64,000 bases of DNA from WLMZ01 sp031410915 (GCA_031410915.1 JANNZY010000039.1:6107-70106), one strand, 5' to 3'; positions 41,938-50,194 are shown, numbered from the stretch's first letter. Notes: generated by a model not told the origin, from the letters alone. Program-made: numbers and translations.

Positions 41938-42299
41938 TCGTCGTCGATGCCAGCGTGCTGATCGCCTTTCTCGACCCGAATGACCCTCATCATTCCGCCG
42001 CCGTCGAGATCCTGGAAGAGGCCTCGCCGCCCTTTCTTGTGCACCCGATCACAGCGGCCGAAGTGCTCGTCGCTGCCGTACGCAACGATGTTGCAGATGC
42101 GGTCTGGGCGGATCTGGTGGCCATCGGTGTCGAGATCGACGACACACCGATCGATCCGTTGTTACTCGCCAGACTTCGCGTCAACACCCGCTGCAAGATG
42201 CCCGACTGCTGCGTCCTCGCAAGTGCCGCGACGCGCCACGCGGCCGTGGCCAGCTTCGACGCACAGCTCCGCCGGCACGCCGACGGCCAATTGCCATGA
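41934..42299 (+). CDS. PIN-domain toxin (VapC-like)
   Basis: A 121-residue PIN nuclease. The acidic active-site residues are visible: MIVVDASVLIAFLDPND (first Asp), ITAAEVLVAAV (Glu), MPDCCVLASA (third acidic) and ASFDAQL (fourth). Such toxins cut tRNA or rRNA. Translation is coupled to the antitoxin through a GTGA overlap. Its 3' end overlaps the open end of the convergent integrase frame by about 119 bp, which suggests that the integrase's C-terminal extension is not under strong selection. Second addiction module of the element. Confidence 0.88.
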   Translation: MIVVDASVLIAFLDPNDPHHSAAVEILEEASPPFLVHPITAAEVLVAAVRNDVADAVWADLVAIGVEIDDTPIDPLLLARLRVNTRCKMPDCCVLASAATRHAAVASFDAQLRRHADGQLP

Positions 42300-43433
42300 G
42301 CGACGGGAAGATCAACCGTCGCTGAAGTCGGCCTTGACCACGACCCTTGCGCGGCGCTCGGGTGGCTTCATGGAACGAGCGGTCAAATGATTCGGCGATC
42401 GCCTCGTCCAGTTCGGGGAACAGGTGGCCGTATCGGTCGAGCGTCACGTTGATCGACGAGTGGCCCATGCGGGACTGAATCGCTTTCAGGTGAGCACCGG
42501 CTGTAATGGCGAGCGCCACACCCGTGTGTCGGAGGTCGTGGAAACGGCATGACACTCCAGCCGCTACCTGTGCCTTGGAGAAGTGGTGCGTCAGGAAGCT
42601 CGACGCCGACAGCGGATTGCCCGCGGCGTTGGCGAACACAAAGGCATCTGGACCCGGCTGGGCGAACGACTCGAGGTGGACCGCCAAGAGCGAGGCGCCG
42701 AACGGCGAGATGGTGATCGACCGCACGCCCACAGCCGTCTTGGGTTCCTTCCGCAAGAACGACCGATCCTCGAGTTGAACCATCTGCTCGGTCACTCGGA
42801 TCTTCCGATTCTTGAGGTCGACCTTGCAGCGTCGCAGCCCCACCAACTCGCTCCAGCGCATGCCCGTATCGACGGCGACGTCGATCAGTGCCCGGTATCG
42901 ATCGTTGTGCGCTTCGGCGAGTCGGATCACCTGGTCCCAATCGAGGAACGTCATCTCGCGCTTGGCGACTCTCGGCGGGTCCACGCGGTCACACGGGTCG
43001 GCGAGGATCTTCTGCTTCTGAACGGCGACCTGCAGCATGCGGCGAAGGGTCCGGTAGTGGCGATGAACGGTGACGGGGCGATACCCGCGACAACTTCGTC
43101 GTTCAACCAGTTCTCGATCTCGTCGGCCGGCAACTGGCCGAGTCGATATGCACCGAATCGCGCCAGCACGTACTTGTCGAGATCGCGGCGATAGGTCTCC
43201 TGCGTTGTCGGCGACAGACGCCGGCACAATGACAAGAACTCCTCGGCCCAAGCGGCGAGTGGCGTGTCGGCATTGCGGGGATCGACCCACTGACAACGAA
43301 GTTTGTCGCCGGCGATCTGTCGCAGGAGCCGTTCCGCATCGGCCTTGCGCGCGAACGTTCGCGACTGAACGTTGCCGAGCCCGTCCGAGAATCGAGCTCG
43401 GTACTTCCCCCGTTGCTTCTGGATGTAGGCCAC
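42181..43433 (-). pseudogene. tyrosine recombinase (integrase), split by a frameshift
   Basis: Site-specific integrase of the tRNA-Cys element. From GTG 43433 (GGAGGG ribosome site) one frame encodes the N-terminal arm and core-binding domains: VAYIQKQRGKYRARFSDGLG to PADEIENWLNDEVVAGIAP. Near 43075-43085 the coding signal moves by -1 into another frame, VTVHRHYRTLRRMLQVAVQK, and continues through the catalytic domain with GMRWSELVGLR (Arg), FHDLRHTGVAL (HxxR) and VTLDRYGHLFPELDEA (Tyr). All catalytic residues are therefore present, but in a different frame from the N-terminus. The final ~60 residues to the stop at 42181 are low-complexity. A related broken copy at 38.1-38.4 kb shows the same frame change. 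It could be dead, frameshifted in translation, or made as two polypeptides. Confidence 0.85.
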
Positions 43434-43561
43434 GATCCCTCCCGAGGCGTGGGTGAGCGCGTTCTCGCGGTTTCCAGGGTTCTTGGAGGTCAATGGCGGT
43501 GACCAATGGTCACAACAAAAAGAACCTCTGAGCTGGTGCAATACCACCTGAGAGGTAGAGA

Positions 43562-43632
43562 GGCGACGCCGGGAATCGAACCCGGATAGAGGGCTTTGCA
43601 GGCCCTTGCCTGAACCATTCGGCCACGTCGCC
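43562..43632 (-). tRNA. tRNA-Cys (GCA)
   Basis: Seventy-one nucleotides on the minus strand fold as a cloverleaf: acceptor GGCGACG pairing with CGTCGCC, D-arm with GAATGGTTCAGGC, anticodon stem-loop GGGCCTGCAAAGCCC (anticodon GCA), and T-arm CCGGGTTCGATTCCCGG. CCA is not encoded. It is the attachment site of the neighbouring element: its 3' end is repeated at 38430-38470 and the integrase begins about 130 bp from its 3' end. Confidence 0.96.
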
Positions 43633-43714
43633 ATGCGCCGCTGTCGTGACGGCGGCGCCTCACGATAGCCGCTCGACCGCACAAGTACCTGGCCGGTTCT
43701 GCCACCATCTGGCC

Positions 43715-45001
43715 ATGCGTCCCCGATCGCTCGTTGCCATTGCCACCGTGTCGCTCCTCGTCATGGCAGCATGCAGCAGTGACGATTCGTCGTCGGGCCA
43801 ACAGCCAACGGCGACGGCCGTCACCGTCGAGACCGAGACCCCTCCGGTGCCGCCCAACGATCCGGCGACCACAGCAGGCCCGACCACCGCCGCACCAACC
43901 ACCGCCGCACCAACCACCGCCGCACCAACCACCGCCGCGCCGACCACCACCCCGATCGACCCGGCGCAGTTCGCCGGCGTGTACGAGCAGCCCGGCCCCT
44001 TTCCCGTGGGTGTCACGACCGCGACGATCGGCGACGGCATCATGGTCGAGATCTGGTACCCGGCAGCTGCGGCCGCTGCGGGCGACGCCGGCATCGAGAC
44101 CTACGACATCCGCGACTTCACCGCACCGGCGATCAAGGCGATCCTGACCGCCGACATCCCGGCCACCTACAGCTACCCTGCGACCCGAGACGCGCCCGTC
44201 GCCGATGGCGCGTTCCCGATCGTGTTGAACAGTCACGGCTTCAGCGGCGTCCGCGTCGGGAGCAGCTTTCTCACTGCGCATCTGGCGTCGTACGGGATGA
44301 TCGTCGTGTCGCCGGACCACCCGACCAGGGATCTGTACCACGTCGTCGCCGCGATCCAGCCCGATGTCGTGACCGACCCGAAGGACGATCTGCTGCGCAG
44401 CCTGGAATTGATCGTGCAGCGCGGAGCCACAGCCGGCGACGCGTTCGCTGGTCATGTCGACGCGGAACACGTTGGCGCGCTCGGCCACTCGGCGGGCGGC
44501 GGCACCGTGTTGGCCGCCGGCCCGGACGAGCGCATCGACGGCTACGTGTCGATGGCGTCGGGCATTCTCGGCGACGGCGTCGGTGTCCTGCCTGACAAGC
44601 CGAGCTTCTTCCTCAGTGGCGCAGCCGACGGCGTGGTCGATCCGACTCTGACCGGCGAGGCATTCGCTGCCGCACCCTCGCCATCGCTGCACTGGGAGAT
44701 CACCGGTGTCGGCCACAACGGGTTCGACGATTTCTGCACGTTCGGCAACGGTCAGGGCATCATCGGCATCGCCGAGGCGTCGGGCCTGGGCGCATTCCTG
44801 GACGCCCAACCGCAGTTCCGAACACTCGGCCAGGACGGATGTCTGCCACCGGCGGTGCCGGTGGGGAGGACGTTCCCGATGATCCAGCACGCGGTGACGG
44901 CGTGGTTCCGACACCTGTTCGGGGTGGACGCACAGCAACTCGGGCTCGGCGTGGAGTCCAGCGACTCCTACGCCGAGCCGGTGACCATCGAGGTCAAGTA
45001 G
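43715..45001 (+). CDS. alpha/beta-hydrolase lipoprotein (PAF-acetylhydrolase/dienelactone-hydrolase-like)
   Basis: A 428-residue exported esterase-like enzyme. The signal (LVAIATVSLLVMAACSS) ends in lipobox MAAC; then comes a Thr/Pro/Ala linker of repeated APTTA units. The hydrolase core shows oxyanion-region FPIVLNSHGFSG, the nucleophile elbow GALGHSAGGGTVLA, an acidic SGAADGVVDP and the catalytic His in TGVGHNGFDDFC. Two cysteine-containing segments near the C-terminus may form disulfides. Substrate unknown; small esters or polyester-like substrates are handled by relatives. ATG 43715 has CACCAT 6 nt upstream. It starts 83 bp beyond the tRNA-Cys gene, outside the integrated element. Confidence 0.85.
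   Translation: MRPRSLVAIATVSLLVMAACSSDDSSSGQQPTATAVTVETETPPVPPNDPATTAGPTTAAPTTAAPTTAAPTTAAPTTTPIDPAQFAGVYEQPGPFPVGVTTATIGDGIMVEIWYPAAAAAAGDAGIETYDIRDFTAPAIKAILTADIPATYSYPATRDAPVADGAFPIVLNSHGFSGVRVGSSFLTAHLASYGMIVVSPDHPTRDLYHVVAAIQPDVVTDPKDDLLRSLELIVQRGATAGDAFAGHVDAEHVGALGHSAGGGTVLAAGPDERIDGYVSMASGILGDGVGVLPDKPSFFLSGAADGVVDPTLTGEAFAAAPSPSLHWEITGVGHNGFDDFCTFGNGQGIIGIAEASGLGAFLDAQPQFRTLGQDGCLPPAVPVGRTFPMIQHAVTAWFRHLFGVDAQQLGLGVESSDSYAEPVTIEVK
43880..43950 (+). repeat. 15-bp minisatellite in the esterase linker
   Basis: About 4.5 tandem copies of the 15-bp unit GCACCAACCACCGCC, encoding APTTA, form the linker after the lipobox of the esterase gene. Three copies are nearly identical at DNA level while the last varies, suggesting recent slippage expansion. 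Copy number could vary between strains and change the distance between membrane and enzyme. Confidence 0.85.
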
Positions 45002-45029
45002 CGCCGCAGCGACGAAAGCGCAGACGCGG

Positions 45030-45659
45030 TCAGGTTTCGTCCGCCACGGCCTGCACCGCTGGCAGCAGGCTGGTCAGCGACCGCAACATCACGGCGCGTG
45101 CGTCTTCGGTGCTGAGCACGCAGCGGGAGCGGAGGTGGTTCCACGTCGACCAACTGACGACGGCATTGATGGCCAGGGTCTGGATCATCCGCTGCTCGTC
45201 AGCAAGCAGGTCGAGTTCCGGGGCGAACACGCGTGCCGTGTCCTGCGCGCCGGCGCGCTCCCAGCGCTGGATGACTCCGTGCACGTCGACGGACATCCAC
45301 TCCTGCCGCTCGCACGAGCGGCGCACCATGGTGACCGCTTCGAACAGCCGGGAACGATCGGCGACGAGCAGATCGATGCGCTCGGCCAACGGTAGATCGA
45401 CGCGGATGTGCTTGGCACAGGGCGCGAGCCTCGAGATGAACTCCTCGCCCGCTGCGCCGTGCAAAGCGTTCATGTCGGTGAAGTGTTGGAAGACGGTGCG
45501 CAGCCCGATCCGGGCCCGATCTGCGACCGACTTCGCCGTCGGCGCGAGATCGCCGGCCTGGATCAACTCGAGCCAGGCGTCGATGATGGCGGCGTGTGTG
45601 CGTGCGCTGCGCATCCACCGCCCGTCGGTGCCCGACGTGAAATCGGCTACAGATGTCAT
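45030..45659 (-). CDS. TetR-family transcriptional regulator
   Basis: A 209-residue regulator with an N-terminal helix-turn-helix (SARTHAAIIDAWLELIQAGD, SVADRARIGLRTVFQHFTDM) and a helical effector domain (RRSCERQEWMSVDVHGVIQR onward). ATG 45659 is preceded by GAGGAGAAC at good spacing, so an open upstream extension is rejected. It ends 28 bp from the convergent esterase stop and is divergent from the cold-shock gene, about 230 bp away. Target and ligand are unknown. Confidence 0.88.
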   Translation of the reverse strand: MTSVADFTSGTDGRWMRSARTHAAIIDAWLELIQAGDLAPTAKSVADRARIGLRTVFQHFTDMNALHGAAGEEFISRLAPCAKHIRVDLPLAERIDLLVADRSRLFEAVTMVRRSCERQEWMSVDVHGVIQRWERAGAQDTARVFAPELDLLADEQRMIQTLAINAVVSWSTWNHLRSRCVLSTEDARAVMLRSLTSLLPAVQAVADET

Positions 45660-45857
45660 GATGCTGTTCTCCTCAGACTGTTGGCGCCTTGTTTGCCGAT
45701 CCCGGGAAGGGCCGCCGTGTTGGTCCCGCTGGGGAGGTGAATGCACTCTGAGGCTCGCCGATGACGCCGACGCGACAATTTCTGGGCGTGATCACAATTG
45801 CGCCAGGGGGTGCGCGTCGAACGGTGCCCCAGCCGCTAGCGTGCGCTGCGAAAGTCA

Positions 45858-45873
45858 CACCGGGCAACCGGTG
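45858..45873 (+). promoter_or_regulatory. GNRA-capped hairpin in the cold-shock leader
   Basis: CACCGG (45858-45863) pairs perfectly with CCGGTG (45868-45873) around a GCAA tetraloop, an especially stable RNA hairpin. It lies 19 nt before the start codon of the cold-shock gene, just upstream of the purine-rich AAAGAAGAAA. It may modulate ribosome access or mRNA stability with temperature. Confidence 0.55.
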
Positions 45874-45892
45874 CTGTTGAAAGAAGAAATCA

Positions 45893-46093
45893 GTGGCCAC
45901 AGGCACCGTCAAGTTTTTCAATACCGAGAAGGGCTACGGCTTCATCTCCCGCGAGGGCGGGGCAGATGTGTTCGTGCACCACACCGGCATCGCTGGCAGC
46001 GGGTTCAAGAACCTGCAAGAGGGTCAGGCTGTCGAGTTCGACGTCGTGCCGGGTCGCAAGGGCGATCAGGCGGAAAACGTTCGCGCGGTCTGA
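45893..46093 (+). CDS. cold-shock protein (CspA family)
   Basis: A 66-residue single cold-shock domain, an RNA chaperone that melts mRNA secondary structure. RNP1 (GYGFISREG) and RNP2 (DVFVHHTGI) are intact, within the typical frame MATGTVKFFNTEKGYGF. The length is normal for the family. Start GTG 45893 follows a purine-rich AAAGAAGAAA. A stable hairpin lies just upstream in the leader and a GC-rich stem-loop 17 bp after the stop, giving a compact monocistronic unit. Confidence 0.95.
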   Translation: MATGTVKFFNTEKGYGFISREGGADVFVHHTGIAGSGFKNLQEGQAVEFDVVPGRKGDQAENVRAV

Positions 46094-46109
46094 CCTGCGG
46101 ACGCCCGCC

Positions 46110-46126
46110 GGCCCGCCGTGCGGGCC
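46110..46126 (+). terminator. stem-loop terminator of the cold-shock gene
   Basis: GGCCCGC (46110-46116) and GCGGGCC (46120-46126) form a perfect 7-bp stem with a CGT loop, 17 nt after the cold-shock stop. No T-run follows. It also faces the convergent LuxR gene, whose stop is at 46212. Confidence 0.6.
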
Positions 46127-46211
46127 ACTGATGGGTGGGACCATTCACAACACATCGTTCGTCTGACATCCACGGCGGGATCTTCCGCTGTGCCTGTCCG
46201 GCACGGTCGCG

Positions 46212-48839
46212 TCACGACATGTCGGTCAGCGCTTCGGCGAGTTCCGTCCTGCTGGTGACACCGACCTTGCCGTAGATGCGCGCCAGGTGGTTGTCCACCG
46301 TGCGGCTTGCCACGAACAGCCGCTCGCCGATCGCCTTGCTCGTCAGGCCCTGCGCAGCGAGCACGGCGATCTCGCGCTCGCGCTGGGTCAGCGGCGTCGG
46401 CGAGTCGATCTGCAGCAGTCCCGGCGTCTGCGCGCCCGGGCACCTCGCCGTCAGCTCGGCGGAGCGTCTCGTCCACTCCGCGACCTTGCGCGTCTCGCCG
46501 TCGCGCCGGAACGCGTCGATCGTTGCGACGGCCAGCTCGGCGGCGAACAGGTGCGCGCCGATGCGCTCGAACGACTCGACCTGGTTGGCGAGTTCCCGGG
46601 CACTGCCTCGCGCCAACGCGGCCACCCCGTCGGCCATCGCCCGGTGCATCGCGCTCTCGCCGCTGCGGGCGAGCTCGGAAAGGCGATTGGCGACCTCGGC
46701 CGGTTCGCCGAGGCGAGCAAGATCGAACAGCGCCGCGACCTCGAACGAGACCTGACCGCCGGCGCGCATCACGGCGGCAGCCAGTCGCAATGAGGCCCGG
46801 GCGTCCTCCAACCGCCCGTCGAGGGCGGCGTACCACGCGTGAGCGCGCATGATGTCGATCTCCAGCATCTGCGCCGGATGCGGTGGCGACAGCTCCAGCT
46901 CGGAGATCGCGTCCTTCGCCGTGCGCCGGTCGCCCATCATCGACGCGGCGAGGGCGAGGTAGCCGAGGCTCCATCGCATCGGGCCCGGGTGACCCCAGCG
47001 GCGGAAGAACTCCACGGCGTCTCCGGCTCGCTCGGCCGCCTCGGTCACGTTGCCGGCGGACAGGCAGATGCGTGCGAGCGCGACGCAGCAGAAGCCCTGG
47101 TTGGCGATGTCGTTCGCGTCGGCAGCCATCACCCGGGTGAAGTCGGCCAGTTCGTAGGCCGCCGCGATCTGGCCGACCTCGTTCAGCGCCGCCGCCTTGT
47201 GAACGAGCAGCACACCCACTTGCTCCGGATTCAGGTGGTCACCCTCGAGCAGTCGGGTGGAGAGCGCGTTGTCGATCATGTCGAGGGCCTCGCGGCAGCG
47301 ACCGATGATGGTCAGCGCCAGGCCCGACGACAGCGCAGCGAGCACGTATGGGCGCGACGACGGATCGCGACGAGCCCGTTCCATCCGGTCCAACGCCTCG
47401 AACGGCAGGCCCGACTGCACGTCCATCACGGCCAGGAACTGCGCGACCTCGTCACGCTGGGCCACCGTCTCGACCGTCGTCAGGACGTCGGTCAGGATGC
47501 GTCGAGCCTCATGCGCGTCGCCGAGCTTCCAGAACGCAGTGGTGGCACGGGCCAATGCAATGGTGACTCGATCCGCTTCGGTCTCGGCCAGCCCTTCCAG
47601 GGCGCGACAGATCTCCTCGGACTCACGGGGCCGATCACTGGCGTACAAGATGTCGAGCAGCATCCGGCCGGCCACGAAGGACGGCTCGATCTCGAACGCC
47701 GTACGCGCCAGGCGGTGGGCGACCTCGTTGTCGTTGGCAAAACGTGCCTGCGCTGTTGCTTCCAGCAACAGCGGCATGGGTGGCACCCCACCCCCATCGA
47801 GGCGCCAGAGCGCGACGCGCAACGCGTCGCCACGACGGCGCGACCCCGTCGTCTCCAACGCCTCGGCCAGGCTGCGCGACACGGCGCGCACCCGAAGTGC
47901 TGGCGTGCGGGCGCGGAGCACTTCGCCGTACATCGGATGCGCGAGACGGATCTCGACACGGCCACCGTCGCGCACGGATCCGACGAGACCCTTGCGTTCC
48001 AGGCCCTCGACGACCTTTGGGTCGGTCAGCTCGCTGATGGTGTTGATACCGATCGGCTCGCCGAACGCAGCCAGCTCCAGTGCTTCGGCCTCGGCCTGCG
48101 TCAGCGCGCCGAGGCGCGATTCGACGAGCTCGGAGAGGCGCTCTGTCGGCTCGAGGTCGCCGGTCGAGTACCAGCGCCCGTTGCGATGCACCAGCGTTCC
48201 GGCCTCCACCGCACCGAGCACGAGCTCGCGCAGGAACAACGGGTTGCCGCGGGTCTTGGTCCACAGATCGGTGAGCGTGCCCTGGTCCATCTCGCCGTCG
48301 AGGATCATCGAGAGCAGCTCGTGGGTCTCGTCGCGTGTCAAGGGTTCGACAGTGATCCGCTCGACGTCGTGGTCCTTCCACAGCGAGACGATCGAGTCCG
48401 GTGCCGGCTCGCCGGTACGAAGTGTGACGACCAAGAACGCGGCGCGGCTCGCAGCCAGTTGTTGCAACAGCACGGACGAGGAATCGTCCAGACCGTGAGC
48501 GTCGTCGACGACGAGCATCAACGGGCGACCTCCGGCGCGCTCGGTGAGTGCGAGCGTGGCCTGGCTGAGCGGGTTCAACCCGCGCTCGACAGCGATCACG
48601 CCGGGTGGAAGCAGCGGCGCAAGGGCACCGAACGGGATGGCCGACGCAGCCCTGCTGGCCGTGACGCGGGCCGTCGCAAAGTCGCGTTCCTCGCCCAGGC
48701 GGAGGCATTCGGTGGCGAGACGTGTCTTGCCGACGCCGGCCGGGCCGACGAAGAGCACACCAGCCGCGCTGGACTGCCCGAGCAGATCGGTGACGTGGGC
48801 GAGTTCGTCGCCGCGCCCGATCAACGGCCAGTCGTACAA
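46212..48839 (-). CDS. large AAA/LuxR-type transcriptional regulator
   Basis: An 875-residue LAL-like regulator. The N-terminal ATPase module opens YDWPLIGRGDEL and carries Walker A FVGPAGVGKTRLA (about residue 30) and Walker B PLMLVVDDAHGLDDSS. The central ~450 residues are helical TPR-like repeats. The C-terminus is a LuxR helix-turn-helix (LTQREREIAVLAAQGLTSKA, then FVASRTVDNHLARIYGKVGV). Such proteins activate transcription after ATP/ligand-dependent oligomerisation. No ATG/GTG lies in frame near the N-terminus. TTG 48839, which yields M-YDWPLIGR as in homologues, is preferred; TTG 48875 is possible. It is divergent from the cyclic-nucleotide-binding gene. Confidence 0.9.
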   Translation of the reverse strand: MYDWPLIGRGDELAHVTDLLGQSSAAGVLFVGPAGVGKTRLATECLRLGEERDFATARVTASRAASAIPFGALAPLLPPGVIAVERGLNPLSQATLALTERAGGRPLMLVVDDAHGLDDSSSVLLQQLAASRAAFLVVTLRTGEPAPDSIVSLWKDHDVERITVEPLTRDETHELLSMILDGEMDQGTLTDLWTKTRGNPLFLRELVLGAVEAGTLVHRNGRWYSTGDLEPTERLSELVESRLGALTQAEAEALELAAFGEPIGINTISELTDPKVVEGLERKGLVGSVRDGGRVEIRLAHPMYGEVLRARTPALRVRAVSRSLAEALETTGSRRRGDALRVALWRLDGGGVPPMPLLLEATAQARFANDNEVAHRLARTAFEIEPSFVAGRMLLDILYASDRPRESEEICRALEGLAETEADRVTIALARATTAFWKLGDAHEARRILTDVLTTVETVAQRDEVAQFLAVMDVQSGLPFEALDRMERARRDPSSRPYVLAALSSGLALTIIGRCREALDMIDNALSTRLLEGDHLNPEQVGVLLVHKAAALNEVGQIAAAYELADFTRVMAADANDIANQGFCCVALARICLSAGNVTEAAERAGDAVEFFRRWGHPGPMRWSLGYLALAASMMGDRRTAKDAISELELSPPHPAQMLEIDIMRAHAWYAALDGRLEDARASLRLAAAVMRAGGQVSFEVAALFDLARLGEPAEVANRLSELARSGESAMHRAMADGVAALARGSARELANQVESFERIGAHLFAAELAVATIDAFRRDGETRKVAEWTRRSAELTARCPGAQTPGLLQIDSPTPLTQREREIAVLAAQGLTSKAIGERLFVASRTVDNHLARIYGKVGVTSRTELAEALTDMS

Positions 48840-48935
48840 CGCCGCTCGCTTCGGCCCATCGAATCCATCGGCCAACGGTACCCCGCGCTGCCCACACGGC
48901 TGGGGAGCGGAACCGGGTGCACTATGGTCTCCCGG

Positions 48936-49361
48936 ATGCCGAGCAAGCGCGTGTACGTCGATCATCTCCGCGCGATCGATCTGTTCGCCGGGTTCTCCCG
49001 CAAGGAACTCGAGATCGTGGCCAGTGCCGGGCAGCATCTCAGTGTGCCTGCCGGTACCACGCTGATCACCCAGAACGACCCCGGGTACGACGCCTACATC
49101 CTGCTCGCCGGCGAGATACAGGTGAAGCGCAACGGGCGGACCGTGCGCACCGAGCAGCCTGGCGCGATCCTCGGCGAGCTGGCTCTGCTCGATCACGGCC
49201 CACGTACCGCGACCGCGGTCTGCGCGACCGACTGCGACATCTTGGTGCTGTCGCGTGGAGCGTTCCGCGGCACGCTCGACCGCTCGCCGGCGCTGACTCA
49301 CAAGCTGATGGCCGCGCTGGCGGCCAGGGTCCGCGAGTTGGACAACCACGCCTACGGCTGA
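48936..49361 (+). CDS. stand-alone cyclic nucleotide-binding domain protein
   Basis: A 141-residue protein consisting of one cNMP-binding beta-roll: LFAGFSRKELEIVASAGQHL, then GTTLITQNDPGYDAYILLAG and the phosphate-binding cassette GAILGELALLDHGPRTATAV. No DNA-binding helix-turn-helix follows, so it is not a complete CRP-type activator. It may sense cAMP or cGMP and act through protein contacts. ATG 48936 has TATGGT (48923-48928) 7 nt upstream, the local leaderless pattern. It sits divergently beside the LuxR regulator and 76 bp before a HAD hydrolase. Confidence 0.88.
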   Translation: MPSKRVYVDHLRAIDLFAGFSRKELEIVASAGQHLSVPAGTTLITQNDPGYDAYILLAGEIQVKRNGRTVRTEQPGAILGELALLDHGPRTATAVCATDCDILVLSRGAFRGTLDRSPALTHKLMAALAARVRELDNHAYG

Positions 49362-49437
49362 GTGGCGACTCGGAGCACACTGGAGCCGCCGGATCCGGCG
49401 ACCCGTATCGGGCCACCGACAGACACAAGGACGATCC

Positions 49438-50157
49438 ATGAACCTCGCTGACTACTCCGCTCTCAGCTTCGACTGCTACGGCACGCTCATCGATTGGGAG
49501 TCCGGCATCGGTGCGGTCCTCGCCGCGTGGGCGGCCACCGTCGGCCTCGACGCGGACGTTGACCAGCTCCTGCTGGCATTCGCCGACGGCGAGTCCGCCG
49601 TAGAGCGCGAGACACCGGCGGCGCTGTACCCGGTGGTACTCGCTGAAGCGTTCCGGCGCACCGGGCGGACCTTCGGTCATGCGGTCAGCGACGAGTGGGC
49701 CGACCGGCTCGGCGCGTCGGTGCCCGACTGGCCGGCATTTCCTGATTCGCGCGCAGCGCTCGCATCGCTGGCCGAGCACTACCAGTTGATCATCGTGTCG
49801 AATGTGCATCGGGCCGGTTTCGCCGGCAGCAACGAACGACTGCAGGGGACGTTCGCTGCGGTCATCACCGCCGAAGACGTCGGCGCGTACAAGCCGGCGG
49901 AGAACCACTTCCGAGCGCTGGACCGTGCGATCGCCGAGCTCGGGGTGGACCGCAGTCGCCTGCTGCATGTGGCGCAGAGCCTGTTCCACGACCACGTTCC
50001 CGCGAAGCGAGAAGGCCTCCCGTCGGTGTGGATCAACCGCCGTCACGACCGTCCCGGGTGGGGCGCGACGAAGCAGCCTGCCGAGGAATGGAGCTACGCG
50101 CTCGAGTTTGCCTCGATGGCCGACTTCGCTGCAGCAGCGGGCGAGGCGTTCGCCTGA
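49438..50157 (+). CDS. HAD-superfamily hydrolase (haloacid dehalogenase type II-like)
   Basis: A 239-residue HAD hydrolase. Motif I is SFDCYGTLIDWE with nucleophilic Asp12, and motif II is the Ser in LIIVSNVHRAG. The lysine of motif III is in VGAYKPAENHFRAL, and a late acidic motif appears in SLFHDHVPAKREGL. The cap-domain placement and the DCYGTLIDWE signature match 2-haloacid dehalogenases and related phosphatases; which of the two activities applies is unresolved. ATG 49438 has an AAGGAC site. It ends 37 bp from the convergent lipoprotein stop. Confidence 0.88.
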   Translation: MNLADYSALSFDCYGTLIDWESGIGAVLAAWAATVGLDADVDQLLLAFADGESAVERETPAALYPVVLAEAFRRTGRTFGHAVSDEWADRLGASVPDWPAFPDSRAALASLAEHYQLIIVSNVHRAGFAGSNERLQGTFAAVITAEDVGAYKPAENHFRALDRAIAELGVDRSRLLHVAQSLFHDHVPAKREGLPSVWINRRHDRPGWGATKQPAEEWSYALEFASMADFAAAAGEAFA

Positions 50158-50194
50158 CCCGGTGTGCTCGTTCACTGCGCCGTCTGGGCGTCGA

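Larger units (their letters stand above)
38430..43632. mobile_element. small integrative element at tRNA-Cys, with cargo of two toxin-antitoxin modules
   Basis: An approximately 5.1-kb segment bounded by the intact tRNA-Cys (right) and the 41-nt tRNA copy (left), in direct orientation. A tyrosine recombinase gene lies immediately inside the tRNA end, the usual layout for tRNA-targeted islands. Cargo in order is a cupin gene and divergent TetR, a Doc-type toxin-antitoxin pair, a stretch with IS-like repeats and a lipoprotein fragment, and a VapBC pair. No replication or conjugation gene is present, so it is non-self-transmissible as seen. Because the integrase carries a frame break, its present mobility is doubtful. 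The two addiction modules would favour its retention. Confidence 0.8.

Noticed and set aside
43075..43085. Classical -1 programmed frameshift signal in the integrase
   Set aside because: No X-XXY-YYZ slippery heptamer is present at the frame change in either copy, so the frame break is reported without claiming this mechanism.
46839..48923. N-terminal ~690 residues of a long plus-strand frame ending in the cNMP-binding protein
   Set aside because: Only the last ~140 residues (from 48936) look like protein; the rest is antisense to the LuxR regulator.
48876..49439. Upstream extension of the LuxR-type frame on the minus strand
   Set aside because: It lies opposite the cNMP-binding gene, and homologues begin at the YDWPLIGR segment.
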